DNA of 45,851 bases from assembly GCA_012271015.1 (NCBI GenBank), contig JAAXHD010000012.1:1-45851 (forward strand), given 5' to 3'. Each line of letters starts with the position of its first letter. Position 1 is the first letter of the stretch. Source of the stretch: Candidatus Poribacteria bacterium. GTDB lineage: Bacteria > Poribacteria > WGA-4E > WGA-3G. The notes beneath the pieces are model-generated. The model saw nothing but the letters and a program-made list of their open reading frames with translations. It ran no database searches and was not told the origin of the DNA. Of this stretch, positions 29,258 through 38,346 are shown in pieces. The position numbers and the translations under genes were made by a program.

Positions 29258-30027
29258 CGACGCGAAACAGCTCCCCCGTCAACAGTCATAATATCACCGC
29301 TAATATAAGCGGCTTCATCAGAGGCAAGAAACAACACTGCGCCGATATAGTCCCACACCGTTGCCCCTCGTTCAAGCGGAGGCGCGTCCGGTGAAGCAGT
29401 CGGTAAATCCGGTAGGGTGTCATCTTCAGGGAGATTTTGTGAAGCATTCATACCGGTGGGTGCGCCGCCTCCCGGTGCGACAGCATTCACCGTTATGCCA
29501 TGCGGACGAAGCTCCAGTGCCAGACTTCGCGTGAGCCGATTCAGGGCGGCTTTACTCACACAATAACTCAGAACACCGACGTGAGATTCCTCGGCAAAAA
29601 TAGAAGAGTTGTTAATGATACGTCCACGTATGTCTTGAGCTATCATCACTTGAGCGACCGCCTGCGCACATAGCAAACATCCCTTCACATTCACAGCCAT
29701 CACCTTGTCAAACAGTTCCGGTGTTACCTCAAGCAACGGCTGTCGCCCCAGAATTCCTGCATTATTGAAGAGAATATCGATCCGTTTAAATGTCTGCACT
29801 GCAATCTCAACGGTTTCCTGGACTTCCTCAGGCGCGGTGACATCTAATGCAACCGCAATAGCCTTTCCACCCGCAGCGCGGACTTCAGCGGCGACAGCAT
29901 CTGCGCTTCTTCCACCTGCAACAACGACGGAGGCACCCTCACGAGCGAACGCCAAACACGCCGCTCTCCCAATACCTAACGGTCCACCGCCACCTGTTAC
30001 GAATGCGACTTTGTTCTCAAAACGCAT
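29254..30027 (-). CDS. Short-chain dehydrogenase/reductase
   Basis: KVAFVTGGGGPLGIGRAACLAFAREGASVVVAG; NNAG; NSSIFAEESHVGVLSYCVSKAALNRLTRSLALEL; C-terminal GDIMTVDGGAVS. Confidence 0.95.
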   Translation of the reverse strand: MRFENKVAFVTGGGGPLGIGRAACLAFAREGASVVVAGGRSADAVAAEVRAAGGKAIAVALDVTAPEEVQETVEIAVQTFKRIDILFNNAGILGRQPLLEVTPELFDKVMAVNVKGCLLCAQAVAQVMIAQDIRGRIINNSSIFAEESHVGVLSYCVSKAALNRLTRSLALELRPHGITVNAVAPGGGAPTGMNASQNLPEDDTLPDLPTASPDAPPLERGATVWDYIGAVLFLASDEAAYISGDIMTVDGGAVSRR

Positions 30028-30391
30028 CGATTTCTCCCCTTTCAGACAATTCCTGTTCTTCGTTCCTCATGTGTTATAACCTGAGTTGCTACCTATAGAA
30101 AATCCTTCAGTTTTCTGTGAAAGTTGAAGCATTCAGCAGATTGGCGAGGTTAGAAAACCTCGCCAGCGGGAATGGCGGGTTTTCGTTCCTATTGAAATTT
30201 AAACTTATTTTCATAATTCACCATAAACAGTGATAGAGCTTTCCGAATGTTCTGCACAAATGGTGTTTTTCAAGTTTAGGGAGCAACTTGGATTATTATA
30301 ACATTTTATCACATCGTCCATTTTTTATGCAAAGTTTCACACGATTTAAAGTAGAAAAAAAGTGGTCATCTCAGCGCACGATAAATTTCCC

Positions 30392-30420
30392 TTGACAAAT
30401 ACTAATGAAAACACTATTAT
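30392..30420 (+). promoter_or_regulatory. Sigma70-like promoter upstream of the PQQ-like gene
   Basis: TTGACA (30392-30397), 17-bp spacer, TATTAT (30415-30420). Confidence 0.6.
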
Positions 30421-30493
30421 AGTTAGCGTGGTAGCGTAAAATGTTGAAATTCGGGCATAATTTCACGTTTCATGAAGGAAAAAGGGAACTTAT

Positions 30494-32023
30494 ATGGTGG
30501 AACACCCCTCAAAAGCGATCCGCTGGTGGCCCCTTTGGGTGGTCATCATTTTAGCTATTTTAGGTACGTTGGTGACATGGATTTGGGACGCGGGCCATCG
30601 CCAAGACAAGATTCTTTTAACAACTATGATTGTCATCGGCACAATCATTTTGGGTATATTATGGCTGTTATTCTTCTCAGAGATGAGATGGCGGTTTAGG
30701 TTACTTGTGCTTACGGTGATCGTCTTGGGCGTTTTCCTCAGCAATAATCTATTCCAATTCAAAGGTTTCAGCGGTGATCTCGTCCCGATATTTGAATGGC
30801 GTTGGCAAGAGGGTCAAACTGCCGTTCAATTCAATTCTGAAAACCTGTCAGTCCCCCAAATGTCCATCACGGACTATCCACAATACCTCGGACAACATCG
30901 AAATGGTGTCATATCTACCACGAAGTTGAACCTTGATTGGGAATCCGCCCCACCGAAGTTAGTATGGCGGCGACCTATTGGCGCAGCGTGGTCAGGATTC
31001 GCAATTGCCGGGAACTCAGCGATTACGCAAGAACAGGAAGGCGCCTGGGAAAAAGTGGTCTGTTATGCGTTACATACCGGCGACGTAAAGTGGAGTCACC
31101 AAGACCGAGCGAGATACAACACATCTCTTGCGGGTCTCGGACCGCGAGCAACACCAACAATTTCTGGCAACAGAGTTTATACCCTCGGTTCAACAGGGAT
31201 TCTCAATTGTCTCGACTTTGAAACCGGAGAACAACTCTGGACGACTAATATCTTTGAAGAGCACACGGCAGACGCCCCCACTTGGGGCGTAAGTATTTCG
31301 CCACTCGCTATCGGTGAACTCGTTGTCGTCAGTGCCGGCGGCGCAGTTGCATATCACAGAGAGACCGGCGAAGTTGCTTGGATCGGATACCGGACCAAGA
31401 GCGGTTACAGTTCACCCTTCCTCACGACCCTCGCGGGTGTAGAGCAAATCGTGATTTTTAACCAAGGTCTCGTCACTGCACATGATCCATTGAGCGGTGA
31501 ACTTTTATGGATGCAACCGTGGCCCACCGCGGTGGAATGTGTATCGCAACCCGTCCCGCTATCCGATGACAAGCTTCTGGTCTCAAGCGGCTATGGTGTC
31601 GGTGCTAAACTGTTCCAAATTTCTCGTAACCTAACAGGTGAATTCAACGTCTCTACTATATGGGAGACGATATATCTAAAAGCCAAATTCACGAACATCA
31701 TCTACTACAACAACTATCTGTATGGATTGGACGATGGGATTTTTGCCTGTGTAAACCCAGCCGATGGCACACGTCAATGGAAACGCGGTCGATATGGACA
31801 TGGACAGACCCTCCTGATTTCCGATGTTCTCCTCGTTCTGACCGAATCCGGCGAAGTTGTACTCGTAGATCCCAACCCAGACACCCATATAGAACACGCA
31901 CGCTTCGCAGCAATAAAGGGTAAAGCGTGGAACACCCCCGCTCTTGCTGGTGATTATCTTCTCGTTCGAAGCGATCGCGAGGCGGCGTGCTATCAGTTAC
32001 CAACGATTAATACCGAATATTAA
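30494..32023 (+). CDS. Membrane-anchored PQQ-like beta-propeller repeat protein
   Basis: N-terminal hydrophobic helices, then repeats such as VCYALHTGDVKWSHQ, LNCLDFETGEQLWTTN, YHRETGEVAWIGY, ACVNPADGTRQWKRG. Confidence 0.88.
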   Translation: MVEHPSKAIRWWPLWVVIILAILGTLVTWIWDAGHRQDKILLTTMIVIGTIILGILWLLFFSEMRWRFRLLVLTVIVLGVFLSNNLFQFKGFSGDLVPIFEWRWQEGQTAVQFNSENLSVPQMSITDYPQYLGQHRNGVISTTKLNLDWESAPPKLVWRRPIGAAWSGFAIAGNSAITQEQEGAWEKVVCYALHTGDVKWSHQDRARYNTSLAGLGPRATPTISGNRVYTLGSTGILNCLDFETGEQLWTTNIFEEHTADAPTWGVSISPLAIGELVVVSAGGAVAYHRETGEVAWIGYRTKSGYSSPFLTTLAGVEQIVIFNQGLVTAHDPLSGELLWMQPWPTAVECVSQPVPLSDDKLLVSSGYGVGAKLFQISRNLTGEFNVSTIWETIYLKAKFTNIIYYNNYLYGLDDGIFACVNPADGTRQWKRGRYGHGQTLLISDVLLVLTESGEVVLVDPNPDTHIEHARFAAIKGKAWNTPALAGDYLLVRSDREAACYQLPTINTEY

Positions 32024-32104
32024 TTCCCACATTGAGTGATCCACAACTCAGCTGTATACTCGCACTTATAAATAACTCGCCCTTCACCCGTTAGGGAAAC
32101 AAGC

Positions 32105-33064
32105 ATGAGAAAGGAAATAGACGACAGAATGCTTAGATATATCCATAAATTATACCCTCTCGTCATCTGTTGTACGATCGCGTTATTATTTCCGATAGAT
32201 AGCGCGACAGCCGGAAAATATTGGAGCATCCCAAGTAAACTCCGAGGAACGATTGATTCGCCTTTGGAAGCAAGTTTTGAACTCTATGTCAAAAACCGGC
32301 GGAGTCGCCGGATCCTGTCAACAACAGATCGGACGAGTTTCGTCGTCTATGACATTTCAAAAAATAAAAAACTGGTATCGATCAACGAAGATCGGCAAAT
32401 GATGGCAGCCTCACTGATTAAGAATTTCGTTATGCTCGCCTACTTTCACGAAGTTAGACACGGCAGGCAAGCCCACACTGCTATAAATAGGGGACACCTG
32501 ACAGCAATGATCCAGCGGAGTTCAAATCCATCAACAAACTACTTTATTCGATTACTCGGCGGACCGGCGCAGGTAACTCGGATACTGAAAGGCAATTATC
32601 CGTATTTTAAGCAGACCCGAATTGTTGAATACATACCCGCCAGCGGACGGACTTACAAGAATATGACATCTGCTCGTGATCTCGGCACGTTTTTTCTACG
32701 TCTCTGGCAAGGAAGGCTCCCTCATTCTGAAAAAATGAAGTGGTATTTCAAACTCAAAAATGGGGACTATATTTTTAAGAAAACCTATATCCCATCATCG
32801 GTGACGGTTTACAACAAAACAGGTACTGTTTACGGTTTGGTAGGAGACGGCGGTATATTAGTGTTTCGAGACCCCCGCGGAAAACTGAGACCTTATGTTT
32901 TTATTGGATTGATGGAGGACAGAACCAAAACGAACCGAAGAAATCGCTGGCAGTCTTTTGCGAAGTGGAGAAACCAGCGCACCTATATTTTGCGGCGACT
33001 CTCAGAACGCGCCTATAAGTATATCTACGAAAACCACTACGGCGGTAGACTCGCCCGCCGTTAA
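32105..33064 (+). CDS. Secreted serine hydrolase of the class A beta-lactamase/PBP fold
   Basis: Hydrophobic leader; AASLIKNF (SxxK), RSSNPSTN (SxN), VYNKTGTVYG (KTG). Confidence 0.88.
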   Translation: MRKEIDDRMLRYIHKLYPLVICCTIALLFPIDSATAGKYWSIPSKLRGTIDSPLEASFELYVKNRRSRRILSTTDRTSFVVYDISKNKKLVSINEDRQMMAASLIKNFVMLAYFHEVRHGRQAHTAINRGHLTAMIQRSSNPSTNYFIRLLGGPAQVTRILKGNYPYFKQTRIVEYIPASGRTYKNMTSARDLGTFFLRLWQGRLPHSEKMKWYFKLKNGDYIFKKTYIPSSVTVYNKTGTVYGLVGDGGILVFRDPRGKLRPYVFIGLMEDRTKTNRRNRWQSFAKWRNQRTYILRRLSERAYKYIYENHYGGRLARR

Positions 33065-33083
33065 TTGCTGTAAGGGAGCCTCC

Positions 33084-33740
33084 ATGCGACGCATTGTTGA
33101 CATCGGTAGACGCATTGAACTCATACCCATTGACCCACACTTCCACGATATTACCATCGGACTCTATCGCCAGCAAATTGCCGATCCAACGACTGGAACG
33201 GATTTCCCCGCTTTCCTTGTTCATACCTATAGCCAGACGACAGGCGTTACCGAGAGAATTGCAGAAATCACACGAACAATGCAAACACTCGGTGGTATGC
33301 TCAAAACCCCCGAAGGTCTGCTCTACTTCCCTTGCAAAGATCCCCACGAAGCCGCATGCCGTCGCGTTTTCTTGGAGGCATGTAAGTTCGCATCAAATAC
33401 CCATACCGAACCACGCCCTTTAAACATACTGGATAGGAAATCCAAACTCACCATCACCGTCGATTCAATAGGAAACGGTATCTATCAGGTCAGTACAAAC
33501 GGTGAAGGCAGAGGGGCAGCACGGCGGATCTCAGCGATTGCCGGCGGCTTGATGAAATTGGGCGAGATGGAAGAGGTCGAAACCGATAACAACGATACCG
33601 TTCGCTTTGCCTGTGGGCATTCCCATGATGCACTTATCGGACTCCTGCTGATTCGTGCCCCAAACGTCAGGATCACCCTGCGCGAAGACGAGATGAGTGC
33701 TTCACGAGGGGTCCTATCCGCTCCGAGCCAACAGACCTAA
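33084..33740 (+). CDS. Conserved hypothetical protein
   Basis: 218-aa ORF starting MRRIVDIGRRIELIPIDPHFHDITIGLY, RBS-like taagggag upstream, 19 bp after the previous gene. No confident family. Confidence 0.65.
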   Translation: MRRIVDIGRRIELIPIDPHFHDITIGLYRQQIADPTTGTDFPAFLVHTYSQTTGVTERIAEITRTMQTLGGMLKTPEGLLYFPCKDPHEAACRRVFLEACKFASNTHTEPRPLNILDRKSKLTITVDSIGNGIYQVSTNGEGRGAARRISAIAGGLMKLGEMEEVETDNNDTVRFACGHSHDALIGLLLIRAPNVRITLREDEMSASRGVLSAPSQQT

Positions 33741-33951
33741 AACTCTGTTTGTAGTAGGGAGACCATGCGCAAGTCGCGTGTGGACTTGCGGGACAATGCC
33801 CGTTTGGAACCTGCCATAAATCACACGACTACGAACCTCCCCTAAACGGACTTCATCCGCCCTTTTGAACTCCGTTTCTTGTTTCTCTGGAAATTAAAAT
33901 GGATCTGTGGTATTATTGCAGATAGTTATTCTTCGCGGAAGAGGAATTCGG

Positions 33952-34701
33952 ATGAATCTGTTCTTTAGAGTCTCATCTACAATAATAGCAGTCTTACTCA
34001 CGATCCATATCACAGGCTGCGAGAGTTCCAATGACGACGAAGAAGTTCCAGTCGTAGTATTCATTAGCGCGATCCCAGCAGACGGTGAGATCCCAGCAGA
34101 TGGAACCATCACGCTTAACTTTGACAAAACACCCAGAGGCGTAACAGTCCGAGCAAGTAATGGAAAAATAGGTAAAACTACCATCTCCACGAAAACCGTT
34201 ACGATCATCGGACCCTTCACGCAAGGTGAACTTGCTCTCACGATCACCTGGGCAGATGGTGAGCAAACGCTCAACTATACCGTCACCGCTCCCGATTCGA
34301 GCACCTCTATAGACATCGAAGAAACTATTGAAGAACTGGAGCCGGAGCCGAAGCCGCAACTGACGAAGTCTCCATTTAACGTCACTGACGCAAACTTCAC
34401 AGAACTGGTCATGGAATCCGAGTCACCCGTTGTGGTGTATTTCTGGGCAGACTGGTGCCCACCCTGCAAATGGATGGCACCTATTATCAAGGAGGTCGCC
34501 TCCGAAAATGAGAAAACCTTCCTTATCGCGCAGTTAGACACCGACAGAAATCGACAAACAACCATAAAATATCGGATTGAAGCGATTCCGACTTTTATCG
34601 TGTTCCGAGATGAAAAAATAATTGGACGATTCGTAGGTGGAATGCAGAAAGCAGGTCTTCTTCACCACATTGGTCAAGCAATAAACAATCAAGGAAATTG
34701 A
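33952..34701 (+). CDS. Exported lipoprotein: one Ig-like repeat plus C-terminal thioredoxin domain (Cys form, WCPPC)
   Basis: Lipobox ITGCES; repeat VVVFISAIPADGEIPADGTITLNFDKTPRGVTV...LALTITWADGEQTLNYTV; SPVVVYFWADWCPPCKWMAPIIKEVA...IEAIPTFIVFRDEKIIGRFVG. Confidence 0.93.
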   Translation: MNLFFRVSSTIIAVLLTIHITGCESSNDDEEVPVVVFISAIPADGEIPADGTITLNFDKTPRGVTVRASNGKIGKTTISTKTVTIIGPFTQGELALTITWADGEQTLNYTVTAPDSSTSIDIEETIEELEPEPKPQLTKSPFNVTDANFTELVMESESPVVVYFWADWCPPCKWMAPIIKEVASENEKTFLIAQLDTDRNRQTTIKYRIEAIPTFIVFRDEKIIGRFVGGMQKAGLLHHIGQAINNQGN

Positions 34702-34713
34702 AGGAATTTAAGG

Positions 34714-35754
34714 ATGCAAAATCAAACTGTTAAATCGATGACGGGTCGTGAACGGGTGCTCGCCGCGCTAAACAACGAACCGACTGACCGAACACCTATC
34801 TGTAATCCGACCTCCGTCGCGACTGTTGAACTGATGGATCTCGTTGACGCGCCCTTCCCACAGGCGAATCGAGAACCGGAACTCATGGCACGCCTCGCTG
34901 CGACAGGATATACCGAGCTCGGGTTCGATACCATCATGCCCGTTTTCACCATTATCCAAGAATCGAGCGCGCTCGGTTGTAAAATTCAGTGGGAACAAAA
35001 GGACAATTGGCCCACAGTTATGATGCGCGAACCGATCTGGGAAGATGCTGACGATATTGCTATACCCGACGACTTCTTGACGCATCCAGACACCAAGTGC
35101 GTCCTGGACGCGATTAAAATCCTGAAGAAAGAATACGGTGATGATGTCGCTGTCATCGGGAAAACGATGGGACCTTGGTCGCTCGGCTACCACTGCTTCG
35201 GAGTTGAACCCTTCCTGTTGCTCTCACTTGACGATCCCGGTAGAACGAAACTCGCGCTCGATCGGATGAAGGAAGCCACTGTGCAATTCGGGGTCGCACA
35301 AATCGAGGCAGGTGCCGATGCGCTTACCCTCCCCGACCATGCGACAGGCGACCTCGTCAGCGGCGAATACTACCAACGCTACCTCCGAGACCTCCACATC
35401 GAATTCGTCGAACGGATCCCTATTCCTTTAATCCTGCACATCTGTGGACGCACCGTTGATAGAATGGAATACATCGCGCAAACCGGCATGTCCGCCTTCC
35501 ATTTCGACTCTAAAAACGAACCGCAGGAATCTATGGACATTATTCAGGAGCGCATTGCTCTTGTCGGCAATATCAATAACCCTGAGACGCTGTTTTCTAA
35601 AGAACCGGAAGACGTCAAAGCAGAGGTCGTCAAAAACCTTGATGCGGGAGTGCCACTTATTGGACCCGAGTGTGCGATCCCACTTCAAACGACAATCGAA
35701 AATCTGCAAGCGATCCCCGAAGCCGTTCAAGAATGGCACAAGGCACAAACATAA
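34714..35754 (+). CDS. Uroporphyrinogen decarboxylase (URO-D)/MtaA-like family protein
   Basis: MTGRERVLAALNNEPTDRTPICNPTSVATVELMD...LDDPGRTKLALDRM...LILHICGRTVDRMEYIAQTGMSAFHFDSK. Confidence 0.92.
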   Translation: MQNQTVKSMTGRERVLAALNNEPTDRTPICNPTSVATVELMDLVDAPFPQANREPELMARLAATGYTELGFDTIMPVFTIIQESSALGCKIQWEQKDNWPTVMMREPIWEDADDIAIPDDFLTHPDTKCVLDAIKILKKEYGDDVAVIGKTMGPWSLGYHCFGVEPFLLLSLDDPGRTKLALDRMKEATVQFGVAQIEAGADALTLPDHATGDLVSGEYYQRYLRDLHIEFVERIPIPLILHICGRTVDRMEYIAQTGMSAFHFDSKNEPQESMDIIQERIALVGNINNPETLFSKEPEDVKAEVVKNLDAGVPLIGPECAIPLQTTIENLQAIPEAVQEWHKAQT

Positions 35755-35761
35755 ACTATCT

Positions 35762-36376
35762 ATGAAAAAGATTACGGTTTTATTGCTAACTGCCTGTTTA
35801 ATCCTGACCAATCTCTTAGCGACAGGCTACACACAAGAAATTAATCTCGAACACCTACAAGCCTCCGATGTCAACGTCGATGGCACCGTCAACATCCTTG
35901 ATTTGACCCTGGTCGCCGCAAACTTCGGCGCGACACCTACCGCAGATCAGAAACTTAACCCGGATGTCAACGGGGACGGCACCGTTAATATTTTGGATTT
36001 GACGCTCGTCGCAAGCCATTTTGGTAAGAGATCCGGTATCCCGTATGAAGTCACAGATGCAACGTTCGACGCTATCGTCTTGGGTTCTGAACTCCCTATT
36101 GTTGTAGAATTCAAAGACGATACCTGAATATTCTGCATAATGATGCGACCGGTGGTCGCAGCAGTCGCATTGGAATATCGAGATGTCTTCAGTTTCGTCA
36201 AGTTGGATGTAAATACGCAACCCGAGAAAACAACTGAATATAACATTCGCGGAACGCCCACCTATATCGTATTCAGAGACGGAGAAATCTTACCGGACTT
36301 CATCATCGGGGCAATGCCCAAGGCTAAATTGGTAAAACGAATCCTTGGTATCTTAGAGATTGAAGAAAGTGAATAA
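35762..36376 (+). CDS. Candidate exported selenoprotein 1: signal peptide, dockerin-like repeats, thioredoxin domain with U-I-F-C; UGA at codon 122
   Basis: MKKITVLLLTACLILTNLLATGYTQ leader; DVNVDGTVNILDLTLVAANFG and DVNGDGTVNILDLTLVASHFG; then YEVTDATFDAIVLGSELPIVVEFKDDT-[TGA 36125-36127]-IFCIMMRPVVAAVALEYRDVFSFVKLDVN...RGTPTYIVFRDGEILPDFIIGAMPKAKLVKRILGILEIEESE-TAA. No other stop in frame. Confidence 0.85.
36128..36178 (+). promoter_or_regulatory. Candidate bacterial SECIS hairpin of selenoprotein 1
   Basis: Immediately after TGA: ATATTC(36128-33)/GAATAT(36173-78), AATG(36139-42)/CATT(36168-71), TGCGACC(36144-50)-GGT-GGTCGCA(36154-60). Loop starts after 23 nt and begins with G. Confidence 0.75.
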
Positions 36377-36389
36377 AGGAGAAAAACAG

Positions 36390-37991
36390 ATGAAAAAAAT
36401 CACCTTTCTATTCCTAACGACCTGTTTGATTCTCACGCATTTAACCGTAGGCTATACACAAGAAGCAGATATCGAGACTTTAAGAGCCTCCGATGTCAAT
36501 GCCGATGGCGTGATAAACATTCTCGATCTGACGCTTGTCGCCGCAAACTTCGGCACGACACCCGCCGCAGATCAGACTCCTAATACGAATGTCAACGGGG
36601 ACGGCACCGTCAATATCCTCGATTTGACGCTCGTCGCAAGCCACTTGGGTAAAACCGTCAGTCCACCTGTGATGTTCATTAGTGCGAACCCAGCAACCGG
36701 CTCACAGTTAACTATGGACGATACCATCACTCTCACGTTTGACAACATGCCAGAGGACGTTACTGTAAGCACAGGTGTCGCTACAGTTACCGATAAAACT
36801 GTGTCAATCATGGGTCCTTTTGACGCAGGCGCACTCACACTGACAATCACTTGGACAGACGGCACCCAAACGCTCGATTATACCATTAGACCCCCCGCAG
36901 CGTTCGTTAGTGCGAACCCAGTCGCCAACTCTAAACTCGCTGTCGACGATACCATCACACTTACCTTCGACAACCCACCAGAAGACGTTAAAGCGAGCAC
37001 AGGTGATGCTACAGTCACTGATAAAACTGTGTCAATCACGGGTCCTTTCGATCCAGGCGCACTCGCACTAACTGTCACGTGGGCAGATGGAACCCAGACA
37101 CTCAACTATACTATCAGACCACTTGCCACATTCGTTAGCGCAAATCCAGTGATCCGATCACAAATTGCTGTCGACGATACCATTACCCTCACCTTCGACA
37201 ATCCACCAGACGACCTTACAGTCAGCGAAGGAAGGGCAAGAATCATTGGCAAGCGGGTGCGAATCACGGGTACCTTTGACGCAGGTGCACTCGCCTTGAC
37301 TGTCACCTGGGCGGATGGATCCGAAACGCTCACCTACACCGTCCGCGTCCCTGACACTGAGGCACCCAAAATTACCAGCGGAAGCGTCAATGACGGCGAT
37401 AAAGAGGTCGACCCCGAAGCACTTAGGCGGATCGAAGTTACCTTCAACGAAACAGTAACTGGCAACATGGCACTGCAAACCGTAGCAGGTGCTGATGTCG
37501 GATGGCGCGGCAAAGTTGAAGGCAAGAAAGGGACGCTTGAATTGGTCAGAGGCAAAGAACTCGACAACGAGATAACTTACGTTATTGCAGGGAAAGTCAG
37601 TGATGCGGCTGGCAATTCAACCGACATCAGGATTCGGTTCACCACTGTCAGTAAAACCTTTGAGACTCTTTTTGAAGTCACTGATGCTACGTTTAACTCT
37701 CTCGTACTTGGATCAGAAGTCCCTATCATGCTTGAGTTTATAAAGGATGGCTGACCGTTCTGTCGACAGATGGCGCCAGTTGTCGCCCAAATTGCTTTAG
37801 AGAATCAGAACACGTTTGCAGTCGCAAAATTGAATATTAAGAATGCTCGACAGACGCTCCAAAAATATCCGATTCGACAAACTCCCACGTATATGGTGTT
37901 CCAAGATGGGAAACTTGTTGGAAATTTCAGAGGCGTCATACCAAAAGCCCAACTGCTTCAGAGTATTCTTAACGTCATAGAAGTTGAATAG
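36390..37991 (+). CDS. Candidate exported selenoprotein 2: signal peptide, dockerin-like repeats, three tandem Ig-like repeats, SbsA-like Ig domain, thioredoxin domain with U-P-F-C; UGA at codon 455
   Basis: aaaggag RBS; MKKITFLFLTTCLILTHLTVGYTQ; three ~76-aa repeats; FEVTDATFNSLVLGSEVPIMLEFIKDG-[TGA 37752-37754]-PFCRQMAPVVAQIALENQNTFAVAKLNIKNARQTLQKYPIRQTPTYMVFQDGKLVGNFRGVIPKAQLLQSILNVIEVE-TAG. No other stop in frame. Confidence 0.88.
36664..37347 (+). repeat. Three tandem ~228-bp coding repeats (Ig-like modules) within selenoprotein 2
   Basis: Periodic FVSANP...DDTITLTFDNxPEDV...DKTVSITGPFDxGALxLTxTWADGTQTLNYTIRP; unit length ~76 codons. Confidence 0.9.
37772..37787 (+). promoter_or_regulatory. 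Candidate bacterial SECIS apical hairpin of selenoprotein 2
   Basis: GGCG(37772-75)/CGCC(37784-87) with C37777-G37782 closing an AGTT loop. 23 nt between TGA and the loop, same codons as in selenoprotein 1. Possible outer pairing GTTCTG(37757-62)/CAGAAC(37806-11). Confidence 0.6.
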
Positions 37992-38217
37992 AATTAGGGG
38001 ATGGAAGAGTGGGGTATCCTTCCCACCTTCTTCCATCCTTCCAGTCAAAAGCTTCCAATCCCGCAAGCAAACACAAGAATCTTGCCGAAGTAAGTTGCGA
38101 CCTATTGTAAACATAGCACTCCGCTGGAGTGCTGTAGCTTAAATACACTCTTTCTATAGACATATCACCCCTCTGGGGTGAAGAAAGTGCGCGAAAAATC
38201 TCCTTGAACCTTCAAAT

Positions 38218-38335
38218 AACATTACATTCTTGAATTGTAGGAGGGAACTCCGATTCCCGACTCTCAGTGAGTTGAGTCGCGATCAGGAGGGTACGCCCCT
38301 ACAGAAGATATGTAAACTTAATTATGGACTTTAGT
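38218..38335. repeat. Dispersed intergenic repeat, second copy near 15758-15903
   Basis: Shared acattacatt.ttgaattgtaggaggg...cgattcccgact.tcag.g...gtcgcgat..ggagggtacgcccc.tacagaaga.atgtaaacttaat. Confidence 0.8.
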
Positions 38336-38346
38336 ATAATTTAGCA

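Noticed and set aside
36140-36376. Independent small thioredoxin-like gene starting at ATG 36140
   Set aside because: It would start inside the thioredoxin fold just after the active site, lacking the first strand and helix; the in-frame upstream sequence supplies exactly the missing part across the TGA.
36572-37567. Antisense ORFs 36572..36865, 36878..37105, 37106..37333, 37334..37567 as genes
   Set aside because: They arise from the reverse strand of the 228-bp Ig-like repeats; regular spacing and similarity come from the sense coding repeats.
37770-37991. Independent 73-aa ORF after the gene at 36390
   Set aside because: Same argument: it is the second half of a thioredoxin domain, in frame with the upstream half and no RBS is evident.
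35762-37991. Genome-wide UGA reassignment (UGA = Trp or Gly) as the explanation for the two TGAs
   Set aside because: TGA ends complete proteins in this window (hicB 7718-7720, truA 21532-21534, Cys-form thioredoxin 34699-34701), and the TGA aligns with Cys rather than the neighbouring Trp.
35762-37991. Both loci as pseudogenes from premature stops
   Set aside because: Two diverged genes carry TGA at the same functional codon, no other disruptions, and intact downstream motifs. Not formally excluded without comparative data.
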